Position numbers and translations under genes: made by a program. Positions 16,256 through 27,239 of a stretch of 64,000 bases of DNA are shown in pieces. The stretch comes from Bolinopsis microptera (taxonomy: Eukaryota; Ctenophora; Tentaculata; Lobata; Bolinopsidae). Location: positions 9,233,246 through 9,297,245 of the forward strand of contig NC_087081.1 of NCBI RefSeq assembly GCF_026151205.1, in the 5' to 3' direction. Each line of letters opens with the position of its first letter. Position 1 is the first letter of the stretch. The notes beneath the pieces are model-generated. The model ran no database searches, was not told the DNA's origin, and saw nothing but the letters and a program-made list of their open reading frames with translations.

Positions 16256-16610
16256 AGCCAAGGCCAGGTAGCGTAGTTGGTTAATCATAGGATTTGTAAT
16301 CGTGAGATTGCGAGTTCGAAACCCACTGCCTGCCTAGTCGTGGGGTGAGTGTCGTCGACATTCAATTAAAGATCCTGAGTGGTCTATGCAGCCCCCGGTT
16401 TACTCAGCCGAATATTCGAGAAATCGTGTGTGAGGGTTAAATGAGAAGCTGTCCATTGCAGCAAAGTCTCGGGCAAAGAAAGTATGGTACACACTACCGT
16501 AACCGTCACTGGCCTAATTAAATCCTTCGGCTTCCTGTAATTGGCTAGTTACACTTGTGTAACAATGTGGCTGTTGGAATACTCAGAAGTAAAATAAGTG
16601 TGAGATAAAA
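16256..16610 (+). mobile_element. tRNA-derived SINE
   Basis: The head contains an A-box-like TAGCGTAGTTGG and a B-box-like GAGTTCGAAACC at tRNA spacing, with a tRNA-like anticodon arm (loop around TTTGTAA). The acceptor stem is imperfect, so this is a SINE head rather than a functional tRNA. The body (GATCCTGAGTGGTCTATGCA, CTCAGCCGAATA, GAGGGTTAAATGA) is shared with the sequence at 21897-21975, and the segment ACCGTCACTGGCCT resembles one near 46333. It ends in an A-rich tail near 16605. Confidence 0.72.
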
Positions 16611-16691
16611 AAATATATATATTCGTCGACGAGTCCAACATGGCGCGCATCCTGGCAAGTTGCAAACTTACAAACTTCGCATCAAATTATA

Positions 16692-16729
16692 TCGTTGCTT
16701 TGTTTATTGTTTATTTGCAAAGCAACGAT
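16692..16729. repeat. Short hairpin
   Basis: ATCGTTGCTTTG and CAAAGCAACGAT flank a ~14-nt loop, close to the SINE tail. Confidence 0.6.
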
Positions 16730-16847
16730 CTTATTTGGAAGGGTACGCCATCGTCAATCAAGATACGACCCACAGGGAGACTTAAGTCCAACGAAACTGC
16801 TGCTAACTACTGCTGAGTGCTGCTCTGGTTAAAGCAAGTTAATAAAC

Positions 16848-17600
16848 ATGATAGCCTGAGGTCCCCAGGTAAACTGTGGACCATCATTAACGGGTGATAC
16901 TCGTAAAATATCTTTTACATATATTGGAACCGTCGACAAGTCCAACTCGGTGCGCGTCCTGGTAGGTTGTAAACCTACAAGACCATCGTGGAGCTCTTTT
17001 TGCTTCAAGCTTGATCATATAATTATATTCAATATTCATTCCACTTTTTTAACTTTATCGGGCGCGGCGCACAGTTTTTCATTCCATTCCGACGCATTTA
17101 CAATTTTGTTTATGTCACCAATCACAAATTAATTCGAATACCAAATAATGATTTAGATTTTTAAAATCCGTACACAGCGCATCATTTTAATACATAATTA
17201 TTTAAAAATCGAGCGCTATTGTAAATTTAGTCTTAACTTGTTGATGGCATGGGCGCAGTTTCTGATCGATCGGGAGCGTTTTAGTCTTTATTTCACCTAA
17301 CCATGTGCTTTCGCGCCACTGCGGGCGCGCTTGTTTCACAAGTCAAGAAAAGCACCTATCCACGAACCCCGATGGGAAGGTTCGTGCGCGCGTGCGCAGT
17401 GCTGACAACAGCGTCTATTATTATATGTAGCGCAGGTAGTCTTGGAACTTCTCCCTCTAGTATGCAGTAACCCCTATTCAGGTTTCTATAGTGCATAGTG
17501 ACAGTGTATAGTTACCTGAGGACCCCAGGCTATTATGTTCATTAACATACATATAAACCGAATAAAGATTTGGCGGAATGACAGGCTGAGCGCGGCCCAG
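16848..17600. repeat. Fragments of a dispersed repeat carrying CCTGRGGWCCCCAGG
   Basis: GATAGCCTGAGGTCCCCAGG (near 16850) and its inverse GGACCCCAGGCTATTATGTT (near 17522) recur near 44200 together with neighbouring sequence (TTTGGCGGAATGACAGGCTGAGCGC and its complement). Family unknown; the segment between the fragments shows no gene. Confidence 0.5.
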
Positions 17601-17850
17601 TAAGTGTATAGGGGTTAATTAGGTATAAACTACAGTACAGCTGTACTTACAGGACAAGGTATGGTGACGTCATAGTCACGTGACCTCATAAGCTCATAAT
17701 CACGTGACCTCAGACCCAATCAATGATCAATTAGGTTCGGGCATGGTCAGCCCCCTGTCACCCGATCTTGAGGTGACGTACGACACCTCGTTTACTCAAT
17801 CAATGTCTGAAATGCTACACACGTCGGATATGAGGACAAAAGCGCGGGTA

Positions 17851-17882
17851 ATTTTGGCACCACTGTACAGTGGTGCCAAAAT
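17851..17882. repeat. Perfect 32-bp palindrome
   Basis: ATTTTGGCACCACTGT followed directly by its exact reverse complement, with no spacer. The flanking sequence is GC-rich (GCGCGGG upstream, GGCGGGCGCGCGC downstream). Confidence 0.95.
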
Positions 17883-18584
17883 CGTTGGGTGGGTTCATGG
17901 CTAGAGCCCTTTTTACCGCCGTGAGGCGGGCGCGCGCTACTGCAAGCGCAAGGGCTCTGGATAGAGCAAGTCTTTATCATAATGAGTGATTCAATAGGTA
18001 CTGATCATACCGTTGGTATTTGTCTTGAGAAGTTAACAATTAAGTTAACAGTTAAGTTAACAGTTGGCCACTGAAAATAATTTAAATTTCGATGTAAAGG
18101 TATTTAGCACATAGTATAGTACTATGGAGTATGGATCGGTAATGATATTCATAGATGTACAGAATAAACCCTTGCAAGCAGAGCTAGAGGCGGCTATTGA
18201 GGGTGTCCTGGCGTCCGTGGACGCCCTAAAATTATTATCTGGTGGCTGGTGCTTGAAAATAGAAATAGTGATTAGTAATAGTATTCGAAAATATCTAATC
18301 GCAATATAAAGCTCTTTATTCACTCAAACGTTCGATTTGGACAACTAAGCCGCAGTTTTAACACAGTCAACACATTTCAAATTGTTGCTATAATTGATTT
18401 AAATAAAAATTTGTTGTTTTCTTGAAATTTGTTGTTTTCTTGAGTTAATTGTAAACGGTACAAAGCACATCAAGCGCATCCCACTACAGGTAATTTATAT
18501 GATTTGGTCATCCAGGACACTTTGCAATTTGAACTATTGACTGCTATGATACTGCGCGGCTGAGGTCGTACACGTGTGGTGTCC

Positions 18585-21340
18585 TGTTTCACCCATGTTA
18601 TTTAACTCAGACCTCTTCAAAGTTTCGTCACACAACCAGTTATTTGAAGACACTATAATTAGTAATGGTTTGTATCCATCCATCTCAATTGCTACCCACT
18701 TCCGGCCTAACTGTAAAAACTCGTGTATAGATAACATCCTAGTTAGTGATATTGATAATGTTTTGCTCTCTGGTGTACTTCAGGATAGATTAAGTGAACA
18801 CACGTTCATATTCTCCTTCACCTCAACCCCGGCCCCAAGAAATAAGAACAATGAAAAACATGTCCGCTACTACGACTACTCAAGTGCCAAGCTTAAAAAT
18901 TTTGTTTCTGACCTTGAGGTGAAGGTGAATCAGCTGTCCCAATCTTCAGATTTTTGCGAATTTGTCGATTGCTTCACATCCACCCTTGACAAGCACTGTA
19001 AATTAGAAGTACCGAAAACGACCAAAAGAACACCAAAGCTTAATCCTTGGATTACAGATGGAATCATCCTCTCAATCGACAGAAAACATGAGCTTTGTAA
19101 AGAATGGTCAGATACAGTAACAAATAAAGATCCATCTGGCAATGTCCTTCTTTATAAGATATTTAGTGACTATCGTAGGATGCTTAAGGGTATCATAAAG
19201 GCAGCCAAACGCTCCTATTACTGTAACGAAATCTATAAAAACATTGAAAGCAGTAAGACAACTTGGCAGATAATAAATAAGCTTAGGGGCAAAAGAAAGA
19301 AAACAACCAAACCACCTTTTATCATCAATAATGAAAGAATCTTGAACCGGAGAGCAATTGCCAATGGTTTTAATTCCTGGTTCGTATCAATTGCTCCCAA
19401 GCTCAATGAAACTATCACAACCGACTTGTCTTCTGGTATTCCAATTCTCCCCATGAAAACATTCCATGACTTCCTTAGCCCTAGTAACTCTCGATCTATT
19501 ATGTTAGAGGACAGCACTCCTGAGGAGGTTCTAAGAATAATCAAAGAATTCGAGAACGGAAAGGCCAGTGATATTCCCATAACCGTTATTAAAACTTCGT
19601 CCCACGTTATTGCACCAATTATCAGCAGATACTTAAACAAACTTATGTCAAATGGTATATTCCCTGATATACTTAAGACTGGCAGAATCACACCCGTATT
19701 CAAAAAAGGTAATCCAGAAGAAATAGAAAACTACCGTCCTATATCCACCTTGTCCATATTTGGCAAAATATTTGAGAAAATAATAATAATAATAAATACA
19801 ACTTTTATAAACCGCCTTATAGCTAAATCATATAACTCGATATAATTTAATCCTGGAGATAAACTCCAGTGCTTTCTAAAGCGGCTCTTACATTAACTGA
19901 GCTTAGTTTAATTGAAAATTAGACATGACAAGTTCATTTTACCTATGTAAATGCAAAATCAATCAAATTGAAGCACCATGTGTTAGGCATATTCATCGAC
20001 TCAGCAAAGCTTTCGATACTATAGATCACTCAACATTACTTACCAAACTAGAAAGGTATGGCATCCGTGGCGTGGCAAACGATCTGATCAAGAGCTACCA
20101 AACTAATCGATTCCAGTACACTGATGTTGTAGGAGAAAAGTCCGACCTACTTCCAATAAAATTTGGGGTTCCCCAGGGGTCAATTCTCGGACCCCTTTTA
20201 TTCCTACTTTACATAAATGATATCTCTAATAGCTCTAGCTTGGGATCGTTTGTCACCTTTGCGGATGACACCAACATATTTGTTGTTGGTAAAACTGCAC
20301 AAGAAGCATATGAACGCAGCAACGCCCTACTTTCAAACCTTCAAACATACATGCGGGCTAACAAGCTTCACATAAACATGTCAAAATGCTGCTACATTCA
20401 CTTTAGACCTAAGTCACGTACTGAAGCAAACGTTGAAGAAGAATTCATAATGAATATAGACAACTACCCCATCAAAAGAGTAACGTCAGCTAGATTTTTA
20501 GGAGTCGTCATTGACGAAAATCTAACATGGGAAGAACATATAATAGCCCTAAAACGAAAGCTTAACCATGCCACCTCAACTCTGTGTCGTCTACGCTGCT
20601 CCCTCCCAGAATTTCTCCACAGACAGTTATACTACACTCTTTTTGAATCCCATCTGTCGTACTGCATATCAGCATGGGGTGGGGCAGCTAAAAATCGTAT
20701 AAGCTCAATATTCACTGCACAGAAGTACTGTCTGAGGGTCTTGTTTGGTGATAGAAACAGCCTACCTGGATAAATTCAAAACGTGTGTTCGAACCAGACC
20801 ATTTACTGACCAGAAACTTGATAGTAAATTTTATAAAAAGGAGCACACTAAACCTCTGTTTAAAAACAACGAGATACTCACTGTACAAAATCTTTATACT
20901 TACCATAGCTACATAGAATTATTCAAGATCATGAAGTTTTCTACTCCTATGTCTATGTACGAAGAGTATTCTCGTTCTTCCAGGAAACCAATGCTTATTA
21001 TCTATAAACCGGATCCCCCAGACAACCATAACACGAGGTCAACGAAAATATGGAATATAATAACCCCTAACCTTAAAATCTTTGATTGTTCTGTTAGTAT
21101 TTCTTGCCTGAAATCCAAACTGAAATCTTCACTACTTTCCAACCAGCATTGTCATGCCGTGTATGACTGGACAAATAAAGACTTTGATATATGTAACCTT
21201 AAATTTTCGTAGGCTCCTGCAGGGATTCCACCTGACCTCCAAAATTTCATGACCAAATCGACTTACTCTGCCAGCGTATTCCTCTGTCAAGTTAAATGTG
21301 ATGTGTGAGTGAGTAAGTGTAGTGTAAAGATATCCTATTT
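18585..21340 (+). mobile_element. LINE D: decayed CR1/L2-like non-LTR retrotransposon
   Basis: Frame 1 (18585-19770) starts inside the endonuclease (FNSDLFK, typical of GDFNxDL) and runs through the linker into the RT start (NYRPISTLSIFGKIFEKI). It then breaks in an AATAAT-rich stretch, and ~200 bp are unrelated or missing sequence. RT resumes near 20003 (LSKAFDTIDHS, GVPQGSILGPLLFLLYIN, FADD) in another frame, and a further frameshift at ~20760 leads to the C-terminal part ending at 21210. It lacks the 5' endonuclease half and has at least two frame breaks, so it is dead. The AATTC-rich 3' region runs to about 21340-21380. Confidence 0.85.
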
Positions 21341-21834
21341 TTGTATCCAATTTGAATTCTAATAAAGACCCTAAGCATTATGATCAAATTTTTAGTACAA
21401 TAGTTATATCAGGGTTGACATCTATGATTAATATTATAACCCAATTTCATTTCTTTTTCTCCCTTAAATTTAAACCCCTCTTAGACATTTAGCCATGATT
21501 TAGTATTGAACACCCAAAATACTTACCGTCCTTAATAATCGTAAAGACCATTTGTTACAAAATAGCTGCTAGAATAATGCATGCCAAATATTCCCTCTTA
21601 CACCCACAAATTATAATGCCTTCCTATCAACGCCTCTAATTTGGTCACTAATCAACCAGACTAGCGTTCTGGTGTGTACAAAAGCTACCAGCCAGTACAT
21701 TCCTTGCCCCGCTAGTTGATTGTCAAAAAATCATACAGCTCTGAACAAACGGCCATTTACCACTAAGAGCATTATATGTTTTCATTTGTTTAAATTTTAT
21801 GCTGTAAAATGTGCTAAAACTTTGATTATTTGTT

Positions 21835-22030
21835 TAAAAAAAAAAAAAAAAAAAAAAATCCCAGTGTCACCTAGTCTAGGGACTAGGGAGTAGCTAAGGA
21901 TCCATTGGATCTATGCGGTCTCCTCGGTTGATTTAGCCGAATGATAGGAAACTTGATTGAGGGTTAAATTAGGAGGGGTACCTGTTAAAAGTTCAAGAAA
22001 CTTCCTAGGATGCCCCTTCAGTACATGATA
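21835..22030 (+). mobile_element. SINE-related fragment after a poly-A tract
   Basis: A run of ~23 A is followed by sequence whose 21897-21975 part aligns by eye with the body of the SINE at 16370-16445 (GGATCTATGCGGTCTCC..., TTAGCCGAATGATAGGAAAC, GAGGGTTAAATTA). No tRNA head is visible. The rest of 21360-22740 shows no gene. Confidence 0.5.
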
Positions 22031-22746
22031 CTGTAAACATAGTACATACTGTAAACATAGTACTATGATTTGTGTGGTTTTGTCTTCAATATTATTTTTG
22101 TCCCATCATTCAGGGCTTTCCAGTGGCGTAACGTTTCATGTTGGTGCCCCTGGCTCGTAGCGTGCCCCTCCCTTTTTAAAGTAGAAAGGTAAAATTAGAC
22201 AAATTATGTGATTTGAGAGGATTTGAGAGGATTCACAGTTGTCCTGAACAAATGCAAAATATAAATAGTACTTAAGTTCAGTATTTCAAAATTGTGACCT
22301 GTCCCACATTCAAACGACCATTTCACGCATTCCTAAAAAATTAATTACACCTCAGCTCTGCTTAGGCTTGAGAAAGTTTATTTCGTTTGACCTGTTTTTA
22401 TCTGTCTAAAAATGTTATCCTTGTTTGTCCAAAAGATGTTGATTGTTGTCCCTAACTGGTTCAATAATGTAAAGGACAGTGCACCCCTATTCTTGTATAA
22501 ATTTCTTGTTCATTTCATGTATTTCATGATTTATTAAATCATATTATGGTTAGATTAATCGAATCAACTGTAACTTTGATAAAGCACACAAGGACCATTC
22601 ACTTATGTTAGGTTTCAGCCTTTTATACCTAACGTAACTGGCTGTAAGCCATTTTACACATAGCTATTGTGTTGAAATAACATTAATAAGCATTTTAATC
22701 TGTTGTTTTGTTATATTCCCTTAACGTAAAAACCTTACCTAGTCTG

Positions 22747-24526
22747 ATGACAGCTGATGAAAAGCTATTTTTAGAAGAAAACGTAGATTTACCTCCTGGC
22801 TTATTTAACAAGCGGAGCATGGGGTCCATCACTATCCCACCTCAACTGAACAGTGCAAAAGAGTGGGTCCTTTCTAAGAGAGAAAGCCTTCGTCCCTGGC
22901 AAGAATTCGGTAAGAACTCCTTTTTTATATTTTTTGTTACTTTAGTTATAAAGAGTTTAAATTTAAGACATTACCTTCAAAACTTTTATTGCAAGACAAA
23001 CAAACCCCAATTTACCACAGAGTGTGGGGAAATAAAAATTAATCAATACCTTGTTTTGAAAATCAATCTAATTATGAACATTTAAAAAAAATATGACCGG
23101 GTTAATTAGAGTGAACACATGTTACATCACAATGCTCCATCTCTCCCAGGAAACTACAACAGAGCAAGTAAACCAGGAAATATATCCGTTATTTCACGAA
23201 GAGTTACTCACAATGTCTCCTACTACTACACCAACTACGCTTTCATTAGCACGCTTCTTGTTGTCTACTGCATGTAAGTGTGTTATAAGTTATTTTGTAT
23301 TCATTTATCAACATTTTTTTCTTCTGTTGGATGATTTTGGTCCCGGAATAAGATCGGATATATTTGTTATTATTCGAGCTGTGATGTGATTAGCCGAGAT
23401 TTCAAACAATTTCATTTTATCGGCAGTAAGCCGAAAAACGGATCATGATTAAATTTGTGTATCAAGGTGAACCGGAACATGATATTGACACGATTACTAT
23501 ACTTGTCAAGTTGTCAGGCTGGTCACAATATTTGGGGATTAATGTTAACTTCTTCAGAATCTCCTCGCCTCTGCTGCTACTGGCTATAGTTGTGTCGGGG
23601 ACTGCCTGTTATCTTCTCAGTACACAGAAAGAAGGAAAAACTCTTCAGATAGGAGGTTTGTTATTTTTTGGTTCCGCTGACTATGAACATTCCTGCTTTT
23701 GTTCTAGTCTTAATTCAATCAGATCACAAGTTGTTCTGACTGGCGAATACAAGATGATGTTACAGCCCCTATCAAAATTCCTGAGAAAGTGCGATGTGAC
23801 TGAATTATGGGGATTTAAAAGTGCGATTGTCACGTGTCACGTGCAGTGACGAAACGTACTTGTTTGAAATTTACTGTACATATGTCGTATAATAAATAGT
23901 ATTTATTTTAAAACAACTAGTTTCTTCACACATCTAATTGCAGGCCACACGTTCACCCCAAAAGATCAAGCAGTTGTTTGCGCCTGTATCTCACTCCCAC
24001 TGCTTTTCTTTGCCTCCGCTGGAACTGTTATATTCTGGGTTATTGGTAAGTTTTTTCATCGGTTTTGTGTTTGCTTATTTAATTAGAAGCTGAATAATAA
24101 TTTGTGACCTGCATTCCTACTGTAATTTGAGCTTTGGCACGATCCGGTCTTAGCCAATGAAAATCTTGTTTATTGGGTGACACAAATGAAACAGTTTGTT
24201 AGGGAATGTACCGTTAGTAAGACGATTAAAACAGTGTCATAGCACGGTGAACTAGAACTACTGATATGATCTGCGACATGTTCATGTTCTAAAAATACCT
24301 CCTCCGAAGAGATTTTACTAGAACACTATCAGTTATATGAAATAATAACCAATGTTAACTTGCTGTCACGTGATCAGTTATATGAAATAATAACCAATGT
24401 TAGCTTGCTGTCACGTGACTTCACACCCACCCAGGTCTAACATGTAGTGTGGTTGGTGTACACGCGTCCATGATGCAGCTACCTAACGAAGATGGTACTG
24501 AGTTCGAGATGAACGAAAGTGTTTAA
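22747..24526 (+). CDS. RABAC1: Prenylated Rab acceptor 1 (PRA1 family), 5 exons, complete
   Basis: Exons 22747-22909, 23150-23273, 23558-23655, 23944-24045 and 24435-24526, all GT-AG with consistent phase; 579 nt, 192 aa (the vertebrate protein is about 185). The N-terminal LNSAKEWVLSKRESLRPWQEF matches the PRA1 signature (AREWL..RR..IRPW..F). It is followed by NRASKPGNISVISRRVTHNV and YYYTNYAFI, the family's NVxYYxxNY motif. Two hydrophobic double-spanning segments follow: the first within exons 2-3, the second in exon 4 (ACISLPLLFFASAGTVIFWV). The C-terminus is acidic (NEDGTEFEMNESV). PRA1 proteins bind prenylated Rab GTPases on Golgi/ER membranes and help recycle them. The start ATG at 22747 is the first in-frame Met adjacent to conserved sequence. 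Confidence 0.92.
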
Positions 24527-24700
24527 CATCTACAGTCCCTCTTATTGTTCAGAATAGGTAACGTTACACGGACATTTGATTGGTCAGCAGTGGTCATGTG
24601 ACTCGCTTTAAGGAGATTTTATTGGTCGTGTGTTGTCACCGTGACAACACACGTGACAATGTCACGTGGCACATGAGATGGTGCGTGAGAACTTTATTAA
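24320..24700. repeat. 44-bp tandem duplication with TCACGTGA sites
   Basis: ATCAGTTATATGAAATAATAACC... through TTGCTGTCACGTGA occurs twice (24329-24372 and 24374-24417) in the last RABAC1 intron, just before the final acceptor. Further CACGTG cores lie at 24640-24670, in the 3' flank. Confidence 0.75.
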
Positions 24701-25494
24701 TTTGATGTAATTACTCTGAGACAGTATTAAATAGGGTATTTTCTCAGAGGATTAAGATTTTAATTAAAGTGAATTAGTTAAATCAGAGGATTGAGATTTT
24801 AAAGGAAATAAATAAACTAAATAATAAAGATAATTTACACATTTCGATAATTTTAGAAAGTAGAAACTTGGGTCTAACAAGGAAATTTATTTACAATGCA
24901 TGAAGAAGCTATTACTTCTGTTATAGAAGTATTTAAATCTTCAACTCATCCCTCTAGGGAGAGATTCCAGATTTTATGGAATGTTCACTTAGTATTATTA
25001 GCTAATTAGATTAGGTGAACTTAAAAGGATTAAACGTTTTTGATCATGAATATGTTAACAGTAAATTATTTAAACTAATTTGTACGCAGTTTGCAACTTT
25101 ATCGTCATTCCATTCGAAATTTGTGATGCTGTATTTAGCTGTATAGTTGAAATTATTTATGAAAATTGAAAACCTTGTTTTGTCTCCTAAACACTCACTT
25201 GATAATGGTATTAAACTCAATAATACATAGAGAATAATATCACCCAAGTTACATGGACCATTTATATAATTTACCACACATTGCATAACCCACAGGCCAC
25301 ATGTGACCCCGTACCCAGCAACGTCGACATGTTTGATGCGGCTTTGTGGCGGTGACTTTTACCTGCGGGCGCGGACGCCGCACCGATTTTATCTAATCTA
25401 GACGGCGCGCACGTACCGTCTTTTGATGACGTATTTGCGCGCTGATGCTAGCTAGCTTAGCGATATAATATGATGTCGAGGGGTTTATTATATA

Positions 25495-26298
25495 CCTTAA
25501 TTCCCAAAAATTTGAGCGGGCCTCTCGCCCAAATTTTTTGCAGACCAAATTAACTGCATAAATCTTTTCCGTCTGCTAAATTTTTTGCTAACCAAACTTT
25601 TGGCATTTGGCCTGTGGCCCTGAAATCTATAAAAAGATGGCTTTTTCTTCGTATCCAAGTGAAATAATATTTGAAATTTTAGTTTTCTAATCTGTCATTC
25701 ATGGCTTGACCAAGTAAAAAGGCTTATATTTTAAATGAATAGAAATAACTGGAATAGCTAACAGCTACTAATAAAACAAATGGCTAGAGGTACGGATAGC
25801 TAGAGATTTAAACAAGATCTGCAAATGGATTATTATCCACCGTAAAGTCTGATCTACAAGCATCAGTTATACCCGACTTCTCAAAGCCTTTTCCTTATGT
25901 CATCTGGCCTCCCTTTTAAATATACAAAAAGTTCGTTGATCCAACGAGCGTGTACTTCACGCCTCACGGATCACTGTCAAGCGGGTATCAATTTAAAAAT
26001 TTATCATCACTGTATTTTTTTAGTAGTTACTGGGCAGATCGTAAATTTCATAATGTAAAACAACTCAGACTACCACCTAAATGCTTAAAATTGAAAGCAA
26101 AATGATTGGAATGATAAGGAATAATAATGAACTAAGGCAAATATCTAACTGAAATTTTAGTGGAAAATCGTTCATTTTTCGAAGAATTTGTGCCCAAATT
26201 TTCGGTCGCCCAAATGAGTTCAAATTTTCTGCCCAATTTTTTCGGGCTCAAATAAATTGTGCTCAATATAATGGCACACAAATTTTTGGGAACTAAGG
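25495..26298. mobile_element. ~0.8-kb TIR DNA element with TA target duplication
   Basis: Ends CCTTAATTCCCAAAAATTTG and CAAATTTTTGGGAACTAAGG, flanked by TA on both sides. The interior is AT-rich with repeated GCCCAAATTTT motifs and no long ORF. Size, TA target and the CCTTA terminus resemble the element at 41092-41887, though the interiors differ. TA targets fit Tc1/mariner-type or related superfamilies. Confidence 0.7.
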
Positions 26299-26913
26299 TA
26301 ATCGATGTTTTGATGATAAACTATTATAAAGGTGACTACAAATTAAGTTAGGATCGTCGTACTAGAAAATAATTATTCTGTAAATACGCGTTGTTTCACT
26401 GAATCACTCTGGTCCTTCAATTTTCTCTCTACAATTGACTATGCATAGACAATATTTTTTTGAACGACCATTTACAACTTTTTTGGCTATTGAAAATTTA
26501 TGCCAACTGAACTATGAATATGCTAGGAAATATGAACATGCTAGCTCTTCTTATTTTGTGAGTTGGGCGACATCTTGGGTTGCACTGGACCTAACAAGTT
26601 TATTATCGGATGTCGTACTTATATTTCGCTTTATTCGCTGTCCACTTTAGACAGTGATCCCTCCCGACTTCGTTATGTCATAGATTATTTAAATACACCG
26701 TCTTTCTGCGACCTGTATATTTAGCTCTAGTCTGAATTTGACATTCATTGAGCACGGAGACCGGAGTCAGCCGCCTAATATATATATATATAATATGAGA
26801 CCGTACATATTTAGTGCTTTAAACGGAACCAACTTTTCAATCAAATGTCTGCAGCAAATCAATTTGAATCACCTGGTGGCTGGTGGATTCGTGTAGTGTT
26901 ATTGAGTCTCATG

Positions 26914-27207
26914 ATTTGATGTTTCTTTCATTCAAGTTTCTGATTGTTTCTGAATAGACTCAGTGAAGACACATTCTAATGAAAATAAATAGCTGAATAA
27001 CGTATCGAAATTTCTACGTCATACTCATATTCTGAAATAGTGTTAATTCAATCCTCGATCGTTATAATTGAATTAACACTATTCCAGAATATGAGTATGA
27101 CGTAGAAATTTCGATATGTTATTAAGCTATTTATTTCCATTAGAATCTGTCTTCACTGAGTCTATTCAGAAACACTCAGAAATTTGAATGAAAGAAACAT
27201 CAAATCT
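26914..27207. repeat. Long hairpin, ~140-bp arms
   Basis: The sequence from ATTTGATGTTTCTTTC through AGTGTTAATTCAAT is repeated in inverse with few mismatches around a ~10-bp loop (near 27057-27066). It lies ~35 bp beyond the TMEM45-like stop codon, probably in its 3' UTR. A divergent direct repeat (TTTCAATCAAATGTCTGCAG / TTTCATCCAAATATCTGCTG) flanks it at 26836 and 27216. Confidence 0.85.
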
Positions 27208-27239
27208 GAATCACCTTTCATCCAAATATCTGCTGCAAT

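Noticed and set aside
16256-16335. Functional tRNA gene
   Set aside because: A and B boxes are present but the acceptor stem does not pair well and the sequence continues into a SINE body.
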